Shown: positions 41,399 to 53,896, counted from the stretch's first letter. The stretch is DNA of 64,000 nt from Paramecium octaurelia (GCA_905182995.1 CAJJDP010000146.1:2758-66757); one strand, 5' to 3'. Notes: generated from the sequence alone by a model not told the origin. Program-made: numbers and translations.

Positions 41399-43407
41399 TC
41401 AATCGTCCTTTGGAAAAATTTACAAATATTCTTTTTCCTTTTTCCAATAGAAATAGCGATAAAATTTCTTTTGTATTTCTTATAACATCTATAATATCTT
41501 TTGAAATGATGTTTGTTTCTCTAGAATTTATAGTATTTTTTCTTTTTATTTTATTGCAGTTTTGCATTCATCAACTTAAAAAATTAGATCATCGATTTCT
41601 TCCTTTAATTAGTTTAGATGTTCCTATTCAATATCTTTTGGTTGCTTGGTGTCATTTTTAGATTATTTCTTTTCCAAATATTCTTATAACTTGCTTTTTT
41701 TTATTTACTTCTCATTCAAAGTTGATGAAAAGGCTTTTGATATTGATTTTAACTCAGATATTTAGCCTGGAATTTTTTTCAAACTTTTAGGATTGAAATT
41801 TATTGAATGTTAATTATTTTAAATTGAAAATATTGACAAACGACTTAACAATTTTTGTTCCATTTCCTCAAATAAATGCATATAATAATGAAGAGCATCT
41901 GGCTTATAATGAGAGGTTGTTGTTGCATGACATATAATTTAACTCCAATATTATTTAATTTACTATTACTCCTCTTTTGTAAATTCTTATTTTTTTTTCC
42001 AGTTCTTATTTTCTTAGTTCTCATGTTATTTGCTCTCAAGTAATTACTTCTAATTTTATTAGTTCTCCTGCTCTAAGTTCTAATTTTATGTAATCTATTA
42101 AAAAAACTCTCTTAGGTCTTGAGTAATTTTAATTAATTTTTTTTCATAGCGTTTAATTTGATCCTAAGAAGCTTTTTACTCTTCAATTTCTACTTAACTT
42201 TGGTATTCATAACAATAACTTCCACTATACTTTTCTAATTGTTTCCAAGACCACAATTCATAAGACTTTATAGTTATCAGTAACAGGTCTTATGGTATTT
42301 AAAATTCCAATAATTCCTGTTTATTTTAATCAATAAACTATTGATATTTTATCAATTTGAGGGATAGTTCATTAAAACACTTTTTTCTAAATTTTAGGCA
42401 AGGCTATATTCTTTCCAAAATCTTACATTTCTTTTAACCAAATAGAGTATACCATTAGGAATTTTTAATATCAGTATAATCCCATCTTTTTTCTGGTTCC
42501 ATTTATAATAGATTTATTAATAGATCTTTTGTGTAGCTTTACAGTTACATCTTTTCAATTAAATTATGATGGTCATTCTTATTATTGAACAGATGTTATA
42601 CACTTTTAAAATTGGATAATCCCTTTAACAAACAAAACAGAAGCATACCCAAAGACCAAGCCTCATTTTTCTGTGATTCATAGAATTATTAGAGAGTATT
42701 TTCTGGACTTGTGAATGACTAGAAATAACGAAAAATATTACAAGGGTTCCAATTTTTTATGTTTTCTCAATCTAATTGTTTGGATTTGATAGATCCTATG
42801 AATAGTTGGCAACACCAAAATCGCAAACCTTGACCTCGATTTTATGCTTTTTCTTTTTATAAAGTATATTTTTAATATTAATATCTCTATGAAACAAGCC
42901 TTAAAAGGTTGTAGTTGATCTCTAAAAAAATGATTTTTCCAATAACAATTCGACCTCAAAGACAGCCTCAAATATTTCCAATGCATTTTCCTCATTGAGT
43001 GGTACATCTATTCCCTTGACTCTATCCTTGATTAAATCGGCTAGACAGCCATCACATAGTTCAAAATAAAAATCCAAGTATTCTAGATCTTCTAGCTTTT
43101 TTTTTTAAAAGTTTAAGTTTGTTCCATATAATTTAACAATATAAGGAGATTTGGTCGATCTATAAACTGATTGTTCTCTTTTGATTAATTCAGAGAATCT
43201 TTGCCTAGCAATGTTGGATTTAGGCAGTATAATTCTTTTTAAAGCAATATCTATTTATCTCTCAGTTTAATCGGATTATTGAAGAGTCAACATAGCCTTA
43301 TAAACGGTAGCCTAGCCTCCTTGTCCTAATACAACCTCTAAATTATTTATTTTGCAAATCTCAACCTTTTTAACGAATGTCTTACAGCCCTGATAAATTA
43401 AACTCAT
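41399..43407 (-). CDS. Protein kinase with coiled-coil C-terminal tail
   Basis: 650 aa after removing introns at 42922-42954 (33 nt) and 42719-42741 (23 nt). The N-terminal half is a eukaryotic protein kinase: glycine loop LGQGGQATVYKA, the ATP-contact Lys in IALKRIIL, catalytic loop HRDINIKNIL with Asp and Asn present but Asn in place of the usual Lys two after the Asp, DFG as VCDFGVAN, and an activation-segment end GTLSFTSPEN standing for APE. WSLGMLLFCLLKG is subdomain IX. The C-terminal half is Gln/Lys/Glu-rich with heptad character, a likely dimerising coiled coil. Substrate unknown; the subfamily cannot be fixed by eye. The promoter is shared with the divergent gene at 43771. Confidence 0.9.
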
Positions 43408-43770
43408 ATCGATATTATAATATTGATTATTTAATATCAGAACTATTATTGTCTCAAGTCGAGGTTGTAGAATAAGTAAAAATTTGATAGAATAAGAAAT
43501 TGCAGTTGAGATTATTTAAATATTAAAACATACGGGAGTTCTCTGAGTATCTAAGGAGGTCCTCTTTAGCGAAGTTAGACTTGATTAACGACTTCCAAGA
43601 ATATTAATTTTACGTATTTTTTCATATAGAGTGGAGTATCATTTTCATGCTATTTCCATTGGGATTAGTAATCGAAATATAATGTAAATGGACCACACAA
43701 CATTGAATGAAATGTGTGCATACAAGTATTGAAGAGTTAAATAATTTATAATATAAAATAATATTTATAA
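43408..43770. promoter_or_regulatory. Divergent intergenic region, presumed bidirectional promoter
   Basis: About 360 bp between the start of the minus-strand kinase and the start of the plus-strand small basic protein. It is slightly less AT-rich in the middle (43530-43600). No recognisable promoter motif; the regulatory role is inferred only from position. Confidence 0.35.
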
Positions 43771-44226
43771 ATGAATGCTCAATTAGGATTAAGTTTATTA
43801 AGCATGCAGAGAACTTACTTGCAATCGCAATAGCCAACACTGAACAAACATCTTTTTCAGAACTTAGTTGAACACACGAAGATGGATTATACAACTTTGC
43901 TACAATTAGAACCGACAATCCCGATTTATTTAAAATAGTTGAAGAGATGGTCTCCTCGGAAGGAGTTGTACAAGCCCAAGAGGTCGTTAAGAAGTACTTC
44001 AAATGATGGATCGCGAACTAAAAGAGCAAATAGTGTTTGTGAGAACAAATCAGTGGATTAAAAATAAGAACCAATTGTTACCCACATTCAACCATTGCCT
44101 TGTTTGATATAGAAGAAATAAAATATGAATAGTAAAGTTAAGATGTCAAACCAAAAACCGATATTAGTACCTAAATGTAAATCTAAGTAATAATATTGTG
44201 ATCAAATGACTCTCACTCCGTGGTGA
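43771..44226 (+). CDS. Small basic protein of unknown function
   Basis: Not recognised. Intronless 151 aa, rich in Lys/Arg (KRWSPRKELYKPKRSLRS) with Gln from TAA/TAG codons. No membrane segment or known domain is apparent; composition suggests a nucleic-acid- or microtubule-binding, largely disordered protein, but this is only inference. Codons include more G/C than the surrounding spacers, supporting a real gene. Its last 14 bases overlap the 3' end of the convergent minus-strand gene. Confidence 0.6.
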
Positions 44227-44650
44227 GTGTGGAAATTTCATTTTCGTTATTGCGATGAATTGCTTTCATTAATTTTTTGTTTTTCTCTTACTAAATCTTC
44301 AATCTCTCTACGGTTTTTCGTCCCAAATGCGGGTAATCAATCAATGAAGTTCTACGTATTCCTTGCTTAATCGGTTACAAGACTCTTTCTTCAGTCTGGA
44401 GTCTAGTTCCACGACGAAAACACCTCTCTATTTAGCATTGAAGTGCCTGGTTTCGCTAGAGCATCCCATTGAGGACAAACATTTTAAAGCGATCCAATCT
44501 GTTATACCTAAACTTTGCAGCTAAATTCACCAAATCTTAATAATGTTAGTCTTATGTAATGATGTCATAACAATCTAAGTGTTGATGTCTGCGTTAAGGC
44601 AATTATGATATGCTTCGCTATTTAGTATAGTAATCAACATCAGTTGACAT
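44213..44650 (-). CDS. Small basic protein of unknown function
   Basis: Not recognised. Intronless 145 aa, basic and Gln-rich (LAAKFRYNRLDRFKMF, KQGIRRTSLIDYPHLGRK), ending with a charged helix. The region is clearly less AT-rich than spacers, which supports coding. It is convergent with the gene at 43771 (14-bp overlap), and its ATG lies only 2 bp from the most upstream possible ATG of the next plus-strand gene, so at least one of the two starts is probably further inside. Confidence 0.55.
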
Positions 44651-44652
44651 AT

Positions 44653-47253
44653 ATGAATAAAATTAAATAAACTGAATAAAACCTACAGACAATAAAGAAA
44701 TGTTTGTTTGTTAGTGAATCCAAGGACCAACCCAAACTTGCTCCTGAGGAGATGCTCAAATAAACTCAAGCCATTCTGAATCAATCCAAATAAAAAGTCT
44801 AGCTCCACAAGGACCCGAAATTCATTGATTCAAAAATCATTGTACAACAATAACTCAAGGAAAGACAATAGAATTTCAATTAAAAGTAATAGCAACTGCA
44901 AGTCATCATGTAATCTGCCAATGAGACTGGTTTTGTGGAATTCCATTTGATCAACTCGATGATGCAAAAACTCAATATTAAATACGATCAAATTAAGCAA
45001 ACTAAGGTTGCACTCTCGGTCAACAATAAAATTAACTTCTACAGGAGGTTTTCCAAAAAACCCTCTCAATTGCAAGTGACTAAAATTAATGGACAATTAT
45101 TGGATGATTATCAATAGCAAATCTATAAAATATTTAACACCAAAGAGCAAATTCATTTCATATTTAAAAATGAAATGGAATTGAATATCAACATCATACC
45201 ATATCAAATCAATAGACAAATTTACAGAGAAGACAAAAATATATATGAAGTCCTGCTAGTTGAAAATCAAATCGAAGAAGAACAGAATGAACAATAGTTT
45301 GTTGAATAGCAAGTCAAAATTGATCAGCATTTCAAGTTTTCATTCCTTAATCGAATCCAATAATTCAACCTCATCCACAATCAGAACATACCCTCTGCAT
45401 TGACACGCCAATATAATATTTACTTAATTCTTAGAGAACTAATTCTAGATGCCCTGGATTACAACTACATCAATTCCATCAACATTATCCAAGATTAAAT
45501 TATCGTTCACAATCTCCCCTCTCAAGCTTATAAAATTCAACCCACTTCCAATGAATCAGAATTCACAGAGTAAAGTTCAGAAAACAAAATCAAAAAAATA
45601 GAAAAGAAAGTCAAGGCCTAAGCAAAAAAACAGGAGAGATCCAAAAAATTGGAACATCTCTAATTTATCACCACTGAATAATTGAAAGACTATAATGTGT
45701 AAATGATACCTCACAATTAAGGGTATTAAGCTCAAAGGGCTATAAAGGATCATTTGAAAGAGACTACAAATGTTAACTTGTAAGCAGGATCAAAGATGGG
45801 AAAAGGAGGAATTGACAAATTGTAAAAAGGAGAGTACTTTTTAAAATAGAAAGGCAAATCGCAGGAATTTCACATTTGTTGGCTAGAACAAAGAGGATTT
45901 CACTTGGCTTGGTATCATGTGAAAACTGATAAAGTGGCAAGAGGAATAGGATAACTGGATGACGTATTAATCAAAGATGAAGGATCTGTATACGTAGTTA
46001 AATTATTAGATAGATCCTTAACAATAAAATTGGAGAAGCCCTATGTGGGATAAATTTGGAGAAGATCCATTTCCAATTAAATAGCCTACAAAGCATATTT
46101 AAATAACTTATGGATGATTTGCAGATTATTTGATAAATCACCTTCCATTAGCATGGTCGATTATTTTTTTAATGAAAACCTTACTACTTTCAATATCTCT
46201 AATAATGCACTGCAAATAGAAGGTATTTAAAATGCACTACCTTTATGTTACATAACAAAATACACTTAGATTATATTTGATAGTTTAATGAACCATAAGA
46301 TTTATTAATTGATTTTATCAAACAGTCAACTAGGTCCAATTGCAACTATTCAATTACTATAATATTTTAAGAAGAATAAGAATAGACTGAAGTTAATCGA
46401 TTTGAGTAATTGTTAGTTGACAACTTTGGTGATTAAGGAGTTTGGAAGCTTTTTAATGAATCAAAATTCTTTTGCCTTGAATCACATCTATTTGAATGAT
46501 AATTAAGGGATTGGAAATGAAGGGATTGAGATAATTGCCAATTGCATTCAACAACGATACTTACAATTTTGGGATAACAGTGCGAATAATTTGGAGAGCA
46601 TTAGTCCTGGATATCGCAGACATCAGATTTCAAAGAAGTCGGATTCAATGGAGTTAGAGTTGCTGACTTTGATGAACTTCAAGAACATTGGGGCAACGAA
46701 TTTCGATGATTTGTTCAATGCGATTGATGTGATGTTCTGTAAGGCGTTGGAGATTCCAGCATTGGAGAATGAGTTATTCTACAATAAGTAGAAGACATTG
46801 TCGAAGATAATCAAGAAGTTGAAGAACAAGACGGGGTAGTACAATAGATACAACTTGTAGTTGCTGAAGGATTTTTATGAGAACTCAATGGATCCAATAA
46901 TCGAGATAATAAAGATACAATTGGACATATCTGAGAACTCGATTCAGAACATTGAATAATTGGGGGAGTTGATAGTCAAGCACGATTGTTTTAGGAGTGT
47001 CCACCTAAGTCATCTTGAATTGGATGAGTTATTGCAGTTTACGGCTTGTTTAAAGGATTCCATCTCCCTAGAGTTGCTGGATGTGAATTGCAATAGGATC
47101 AACGACATTTAAGTGATTTTGGAGAGTTTGGACAAGAACACGAGTATCAAGACTCTGATTATTTCGCAGCAATTTATTGATTTGTAGAGTAGGTTCGAGG
47201 ATGTGGAGATGAATAATCAAGAGTTTTTTATAGCGGATGTGTAATTGCTATGA
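44653..47253 (+). CDS. PH-like and leucine-rich-repeat protein
   Basis: Intronless 866 aa if the first ATG is used; ATG at 44749 is an alternative. Residues 1-330 are Gln/Lys-rich with a long charged helix near 300-330. Around 390-490 there is a PH-domain-like pattern: a first strand KGEYFLKQKG, CWLEQRGFHLAWY, and a closing helix. From about 525 onward there are leucine-rich repeats (LKLIDLSNCQLTTL, HIYLNDNQGIGNEGI, SLELLDVNCNRINDI), interrupted by a helical insert. PH plus ribonuclease-inhibitor-type LRR recalls CARMIL-like actin regulators, but similarity is only architectural. Codon use changes from A-rich to G-rich (GAG, AAG, TTG) after about 46550, a bias shared with the following gene. 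Confidence 0.75.
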
Positions 47254-47279
47254 TAATTTATTATTATTATTATTATTAT

Positions 47280-48197
47280 ATGATTTTTAAAATATTGGGG
47301 AAGGTGAATTAAAAGTTGACATGGATGGTTGGGATAACGATAGCTGCGATTGGGGGTAGCTTGTTATTTTGGAAGAGACAGCCAAAACTGAATTAGGAGA
47401 CTGATTTATCTGATTACTCGGAGGAGTTTAAGGAGGCTGCACGAAAGGGGAGAACTTTGGTCGGTTTGAGTTAGCCGGATCAGTTGTGGCTCTACAGTTT
47501 GTACAAGTAGGCAACGGTGGGGGATTGCAATATTGCAGAGCCTATGCGTTTGCATCTCTAGGATCATGCCAAGTGGACTGCGTGGTCGAAGTGTAAAGGG
47601 GTAAAGAAGGAGGACGCCGAGAAGTTATACATAAAATAGATACAAAAATATTTGGAGAGTGGGGTTGAGTGTGATACAGGGAGTGCTTAGAATTCTCAAT
47701 TTGGGATGAAGGTGAGTACGATGAAGAATGCGGAGCATGACACGAATGAGGCATTCATAGAGAAGATGAACAAGACTGGATAGACGATCGAGTAGGAGTT
47801 TTAATTGAATGAGAAGGAACAACAAATATTTTAGGAGATTTTGGATTCGCTTGAAAATAATGAGAAATTGGGGGAATTACTGTAGAGTCACAATGATGTG
47901 AAATATTTGCAGAGTGAGAATTAACAGAAGATTAAATTGATACATGCAGTGGTGGACATTGAAAATCTTGAAGGGCTGAAATTGTTGATTCCTTATTACA
48001 AATAACACAATTTGATTAACATATAGGAAAGTGTGTCGGGGATGACTGCCTTGCATTATGCTTGTCTTTCTGGGAACCAAGAGATTGTGGAGTTGCTGTT
48101 AAAAAATGGAGCTGATCCAAAAATCAAGGACTTTTCTGGAATGGACTGTTTTGAAACTATCGATGCTGAAAATAAATAGTGGTTGGAATAATTGTGA
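47280..48197 (+). CDS. Acyl-CoA-binding domain protein with ankyrin repeats (ACBD6-like)
   Basis: Intronless 305 aa. An N-terminal hydrophobic segment (WMVGITIAAIGGSLLFW, about 14-30) should anchor it in a membrane. The ACBP domain (about 45-130) has the hallmark residues: LYSLYKQATVGDCN and AKWTAWSKCKG, then the EDAEKLYI helix. A charged linker is followed by ankyrin repeats (about 200-295; TALHYACLSGNQEIVELLLKNGAD). ACBP domains bind long-chain acyl-CoA esters; the combination with ankyrin repeats is that of ACBD6 and plant ACBP1/2. The TM anchor resembles plant ACBP1/2 more. Only 26 bp, mostly a TTA/TAT repeat, separate it from the upstream gene. Codon use is unusually G-rich (GAG, TTG, GGG). 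Confidence 0.92.
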
Positions 48198-48258
48198 ATA
48201 TTAAATGTGCTTATAATAAGTAAAATTGCCACGTATATAATATATTATTTGATTAATA

Positions 48259-51088
48259 ATGACTTAAGTGAAAGTGGATAGAATGTGCAGTGTGTATGTA
48301 ATTCCAGAGGATGCTCCAATGAGTTAATAGGAAATAGCAAAGGCATTCGACACAGGGAAATTCGAGGACAAATTGAAGGTAAGAATCCACATTGAATTGA
48401 TTAGGCATTGAAATCGCTTGTTATTCAGATCATCCATGATGAATAAATGCCTCGAATGGTGATGAACGTAATCAATTCACTGGTGCCATTGTCAGATGAG
48501 ACACATTCATTGAAAAAGATCCTCCTCTTCTATTGGGAAGTCATTGAGAAAACTCACCCAAATGGTTCATTGAAGGAAGAAATGATCCTCGTATGCAATA
48601 GTTTAAGAAAAGACTTGTTGCATCCGAATGAGTACATCAGAGGGAGAACACTCAAACTCCTGAGCAGAATTCAATTGCGTGTAATAGATCACAATTAATA
48701 AAATAGGGCATCTTGGAGCCATTGTAAACAGCAATTGTAGAAAATGTTACTCACAAACATGTGTACGTGAGAAGGAATGCCGTAGTGTGTTTATATGAAA
48801 TATTCCTGAACTTCGGAGACGACTTGATCTCAGACTTGGACGAACTGATGGAGAAATTGTTGTTGAATGAAACAGATTTGTCCACCAAAAGAAATGCCTT
48901 CTTATTGCTCTTCCATGCCAATCAACAAAAGGCACTCGACTACTTAAACATCAATTATTCAGATGACAGCAATTAATTTGGAGACATACTATAATTATCC
49001 ATCTTGGAATTGTTTAGAAAAGTGTGCAAAAAAGATCCACAACAAAAACCAAAGTTATTGAAGTCTATCTATTAATTTTCAAAGTCCAAATCAGCATCTG
49101 TCTAATATGAATGTGCCAACACTCTCTTTGCCGTGTCACCCAGTTTGGCATCATTAAAAATTGCTGTGCAAATCTACATGTCTTTGATCAACACTCAGAC
49201 TGACAACAATATCAAATTGGTCATTTTGGACAGATTAGAGGCTGTAAATCAATTGAATCCCAGAGTCCTTGAGGATAGGACCCAAGATCTATCCTATTTG
49301 CTTAATCAACAGAGTATAGATATTAGAAGAAAAGTGTTAAAGCTCTTTTAATTGAAACACGAAAATGTTGTCTTGTTGGCTCAATCATTATAGAAGGAAT
49401 TCCAAAAATGCCAGAACTTAAATGATCAATCTGAATACAAGGTATTGATGTTACAATTGATCAACCCAATGATTCACAAATTCCCTCAAGTCCATGAAGT
49501 TGTGGCCTAAACCTTCATTGATTCCATAATATGTAACAATAAAATGGATGATCAATGTGCTCAATTAGCTGGACAGACTCTAGTCAAATTAGTTTAATTA
49601 TCTGATTAGCCAATTCAACATAAGATCGTCACAGCACTTTCTAATCGATTTCTGGATATCCATCACATGGAATTATACAAAGCGACATTCACAGTTCTCG
49701 GGGATTACAGTGTCAATCCTATTCGATCATTCAATCAAATCAAAAAGGCCATAGGAAATCTCCCACTGGAACACGACAAGGCTGTTGCCAAATAGGAAGA
49801 TGAGAGCAAATAGGTAGTCAAAACTGTGATCCTACCTGATGGTACTTATGGCACGCAAGTGATTGAAAAGTAAGACAATGAGGAACACGTATCCAAATTA
49901 AGAGAATTGTTGATGCAAAACTCTTTCCTTGCTTCCTCTTTGAGTAGAGCCTTCATGAAACTGCTATCTAAGATTCAAGAATTCAACAAGTACTCCAGCT
50001 AGATGCTATTGATCTTCTGCTCACTCTTGCGTTACTATCAAAAGAACACTGCCAAAATTGATCAGGATACTTTGGAAACCATCACTTCCAGCATCAGAAT
50101 CTTAACTGGCAAGAATCCATAAGATAAATTGTTAGAATAATACAAAAAATCTGATCTCATTCCTGAGTAGAATGCTCAATTCGGAGCTCATCAAAATTAT
50201 GACAAGATTCTCAAACAACCAGATGATCCTATCATCATTAGATAATTGAAGGGAATTTCTGAGTTCAATGAAATTGATTTAGCCGATGATGAAACATCCA
50301 TTGCTACGAAATAGGAGGAGAACACTTATGTCTCCAGATTGGGACACATAGTTTAATTAACTGGTTATTGTGATCCCATCTATGCTGAGGCATTCGTTAA
50401 TGTGCATAAATACGACATTCAATTCGAAGTCCTCATGGTCAATAGGTGGTCCAAGATGGTCCAAAATGTCCAGGTCGAGTTTAGGACTCAGGGAGAAAGC
50501 AAGGTCATAGAGAAAGCTCAGGGGGTCATCTTGCAGCCTAATTAATCGGCCAGAGTCAGAACGACCATCAAGTTCTCATCTCAAGACATCGGAGTGGTGT
50601 ATGGGGCTATTCATTACGAGAACAATGCAGGAATCGAATAGGCCTATTTGGTGACCAAGGAGATCAATGTGGATTTGATTGATTTCATCATCCCTGCCAC
50701 TGTTTCGATTGAGCAATTCAGAAAGTTCTGGGCGAAGTACGAATGGGAAAATAGGATCGTGATCAACACCAATCAAAAGTATTGATATCATGGATTATGT
50801 GTAGCGATCCATTTAAGTATGTTCAATTCCTAGAAAAGTAACTGAAGGTGAGACCTATTGAAGAGATCCATCCCAAAGGCAATATCATTTGTGTTAACAT
50901 GTATGCGTAGACGAAATTCGGTAAGGCTTTAGGATTTAATGTTTTTAGACGACGATTTCGTACTTAATGTGAGTGCGGAGGTGGTAAATGATAAATTACA
51001 AGGATTTGTGAGGATCAGAAGCAAGGTCAGGGAAATCGTTATTAATTTGGGAGACAAAATTAAAGTATTATAGACTAAGATTGAATGA
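48259..51088 (+). CDS. COPB1: Coatomer subunit beta (beta-COP)
   Basis: 907 aa after removing introns at 48379-48404, 48681-48706, 50779-50804 and 50921-50948 (26, 26, 26 and 28 nt). The N-terminal half is the adaptin-like HEAT solenoid with the family signatures YIRGRTLKLLSRI, HVYVRRNAVVCLYEI and STKRNAFLLLFHANQ; the C-terminal part matches the beta-COP C-terminal/appendage domain (FRKFWAKYEWENRIVINT, GFVRIRSKVREIVINLGDKI). Beta-COP is a core subunit of the COPI coat in Golgi-to-ER and intra-Golgi traffic. Length is slightly below the roughly 950 aa of animals and yeast. The last intron also contains reading-frame-like sequence, so a cDNA would settle the exact junction. Confidence 0.95.
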
Positions 51089-51157
51089 AATACACATATA
51101 TAATTTTATTTCAGATTAAATAATAATATAATCAGTCATTATATAGTATATAAATAA

Positions 51158-53289
51158 ATGTCGAAACTTAAAAGAGGATTAACCAAAGATTTTGAGAAGG
51201 AACAGGAAGATCAAGCATTGGCAAAGGAAGAATTATTTTAAGTATGCATGAAATCACAATAATAAAAAGCCCGTTGTCTAAATCTATCAAGATTACCAAT
51301 ATTTGTCTGAGGAATAAATCGACATTATTGCTAAAATACTACAGGTTATTGATTTTTTTAAGGAGAATTGTCCTGACACACAAACCTTAATGGAGTTTAC
51401 AAAATTATGCTGCCAAAACCTCATTTACGAATTCATCCCAAAAGATTCCCCTGTGTTTCACATTGGTAGATATTGGCATCATATGTAGATGATGTTGGTG
51501 ACAAATTTTATATTGTTCTGAGTGGCAGGGCTGGAATCTATATTAGGAGACAACCAGCATCGATCGAAGCCGACGAAGCAGCTGCTTAACCAAGAATTTT
51601 AAAGATGCTCGAAAAGATGCATTTGGAATCTGTCTCCCAATTGTAAGGAGACGAATTAATGAAATTCTATGGTTAAGTTATTAAAAAGTAGGCCAAACCA
51701 CAAAAAGTCATTGATTCTGAATTAATATTATTTCGATCAGGAAACTTTGAAAAATATTTCACCAATCAAGGGATCTGCAAATTTATGTTGGTGGCTTAAA
51801 AGCAGTCAGGAACAATCTTCGGAGAAATGGCATTAACTAACGATAAGCCCAGAACTGCCAGTATATTTGGATTAACTGATCTAAAATTGTTATCCTTATC
51901 GAAGGCTAATTTCAAGGTAATTCCAATCCATAACTATAGTAAGTTGGAGAAAAAGGAATGAAAGCACTCCAATAGAAAATAGACTATTTTTTAAAAATGT
52001 TTCCACACATGACGAAACATAAAATGTCCAAACTCATTTTGTATTTTACATCTGCCAAATTTCCAGCTAACTTTTTCATTTGGAAACAAGGAGATGAAAC
52101 AGATGGATTCCTCCTATTGAAAGATGGAGAAATGTAACTATTGCAAAATGTTGAATTTCCAAAACCACCCACTCAGAACAATGTAGATTTTACATTGATG
52201 TCCTTATTCCAAAGTTCTAAGCCAGAAATCAAAGATATCAAGGAAACCATCATCTTGGCCAACCTGACAGGAGGATGCTTTGTCGGGGAAACAGAAGTGG
52301 TCTAAAAGAAGGAGAGAAGAGATTATTCAGTAAAAACTTTAACTATTTGCAATTGTTTCTGTCTTTCTCTAGAAGTAAAAATATCATTTCTATTATTTTG
52401 AGAATTATCATATAGTCAGGAAAACATTTCCAGAGTTTTTCTAAGCCTTGAATTCTCTCTAACAAAGAAACAGCCAACTGTTCAGAAGGAGAATCGAGGA
52501 CATTGTGAAAACTAAGAGTTGTAACTTCTATCTTACAAAAAAGGAAGAGGCTCTAGCTGTTGAAAGGAGATACGCAAATGAGTTTGGCAAAGATGACCCT
52601 AGGCCATTTCTGTCATAACCTATTCTACGCTCTACATTTTAATCAAAACTCTCTAAGCAGCAAATGGTTGAATAAAATAAATCTATCATCGATTAACACA
52701 CTAAATTGGATGAATAATTTGGAGAGAAGTAAGAAGAATTTAACATGCTCAAATTGGCTGGAGACAATTTCTAAAAGTGTCTTTTGATTAGAGTTGAAAA
52801 GTAATTTGAATAGTTTTAACCGGCCAAACCTAAGTATCTATTATTACGATATGTAGAGCTAAAACACCGTATTTTAGTAAATAAAACAGCACTGTCAAAG
52901 ATCTCTTACAATCAGTTCGTCGTAAGTAGTTCCCTTCTTTTGCAACAAATAGAGATTAATTTTCTATTAGACAATCATACGAAGAAGATTCTTAATAATT
53001 ACCTTAAATAAAAGTAGCTAAATAACATATAAGAGTTGTGAATCCGAATATTTCATCTAAAGTAGATATCATAAAATCAAATTATTAATCATTTATGAAA
53101 TCTAAATCAATGAGTTCTAGATTAGACAGATTATCGGAAAATCAAATGCAAGGATTTATGTTGACAGATTCTATTAATACATACCATCCATTACATAGTA
53201 TATAAAGCAAAGATGACTAAATTAAACATAAAAAACGAGTTAAGACACAATCTAAAGTGGAATCTGATTATTAGAAATCAATAATATGA
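51158..53289 (+). CDS. Protein with two cyclic-nucleotide-binding-like domains
   Basis: 666 aa after removing introns at 51242-51269, 51466-51488, 51917-51939, 52375-52402 and 52926-52954 (28, 23, 23, 28 and 29 nt). The first CNB beta-barrel (about 90-260) starts DDVGDKFYIVLSGRAGIYI, has an insert of some 75 residues, and ends with a good phosphate-binding cassette, FGEMALTNDKPRTASI, keeping the Glu and Arg that hold cAMP/cGMP. A second CNB-like domain (about 285-400) has FIWKQGDETDGFLLLKDGE and a poor cassette (FVGETEVVQKKERRDYS). The rest is a charged helical region and a Ser/Lys-rich tail. No kinase or channel segment is present, so it resembles the ciliary CNBD-family sensors rather than PKA; ligand and site are inferred. 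Confidence 0.85.
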
Positions 53290-53743
53290 GATATAAATAT
53301 TTATAAATTCTTTGTTAATTCCAAACTTAATCACAACAAAATATACAGAAATTTTGCAAGTCTTATTTAAAACTCATTCTAATCACTTTTTCATTTTATC
53401 AAAATTATCAAATATTTATTTTTATAGATCCAAGTAATTAATAATATTTATAATTCCTTTAAGAATAATGTCAAATAAAATTAATCTTTTGACTGATTAA
53501 AAGTATGATGGACTCATTAATTAATTATCCAAATTGCCAATAAATTAGAAAGCGGGAATAATAATTCTCATGAATTGAAAATAAATTTAGATCTATTAAC
53601 AAACACACTATAATCGTTCTTTCATAATATTATAATCTCTGTTATTTCATTATTCTCCAATATCTTATAGATCATTACATAATTAAATAGACATATTTAT
53701 AATGTTTATTTGAGAATGTTCTGTTCATCTGATTCCTTTTTAT
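53290..53743. other. Intergenic, with a short open frame
   Basis: Spacer after the CNB-domain gene. A 36-codon ATG frame begins near 53470 (MSNKINLLTDQKYDGLIN...) and ends in TGA; it could be the first exon of the small gene at 53744, but no standard-length intron joins them. The part from 53454 on belongs to the duplicated segment. Otherwise AT-rich and featureless. Confidence 0.3.
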
Positions 53744-53896
53744 ATGAGAAACGAATTGCAGTATTTGACAGTGGAGAGAGAGAAGCAAGTTCTTCATTCC
53801 AAAGTAGGAGGTTTAACTGTGAATAGGAGGAAATTAAGTTTTTAAAAGTTTAACGGAGTAATTTAAGTTAATAATCAACAGAATAACTATAAATGA
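53744..53896 (+). CDS. Small protein or exon, unknown
   Basis: Not recognised. A 50-codon frame with a protein-like sequence: MRNELQYLTVEREKQVL, then HSKVGGLTVNRRKLSFQKF. It is less AT-rich than its surroundings. It may be the last exon of a slightly larger gene, because its frame stays open upstream to a TGA near 53711. Present again at 55087-55239 in the second copy of the duplication. Confidence 0.4.

Noticed and set aside
43622-44002. 126-codon minus-strand ORF starting MKYFLTTSW
   Set aside because: Lies opposite the 151-aa basic plus-strand gene; it stays open only because sense codons happen to lack its stops.
47250-47280. TTA/TAT run as a satellite or regulatory repeat
   Set aside because: About 30 bp of simple repeat in a short AT-rich spacer; expected in such DNA.
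51984-52172. 62-codon minus-strand ORF
   Set aside because: Antisense to the second CNB-like domain.
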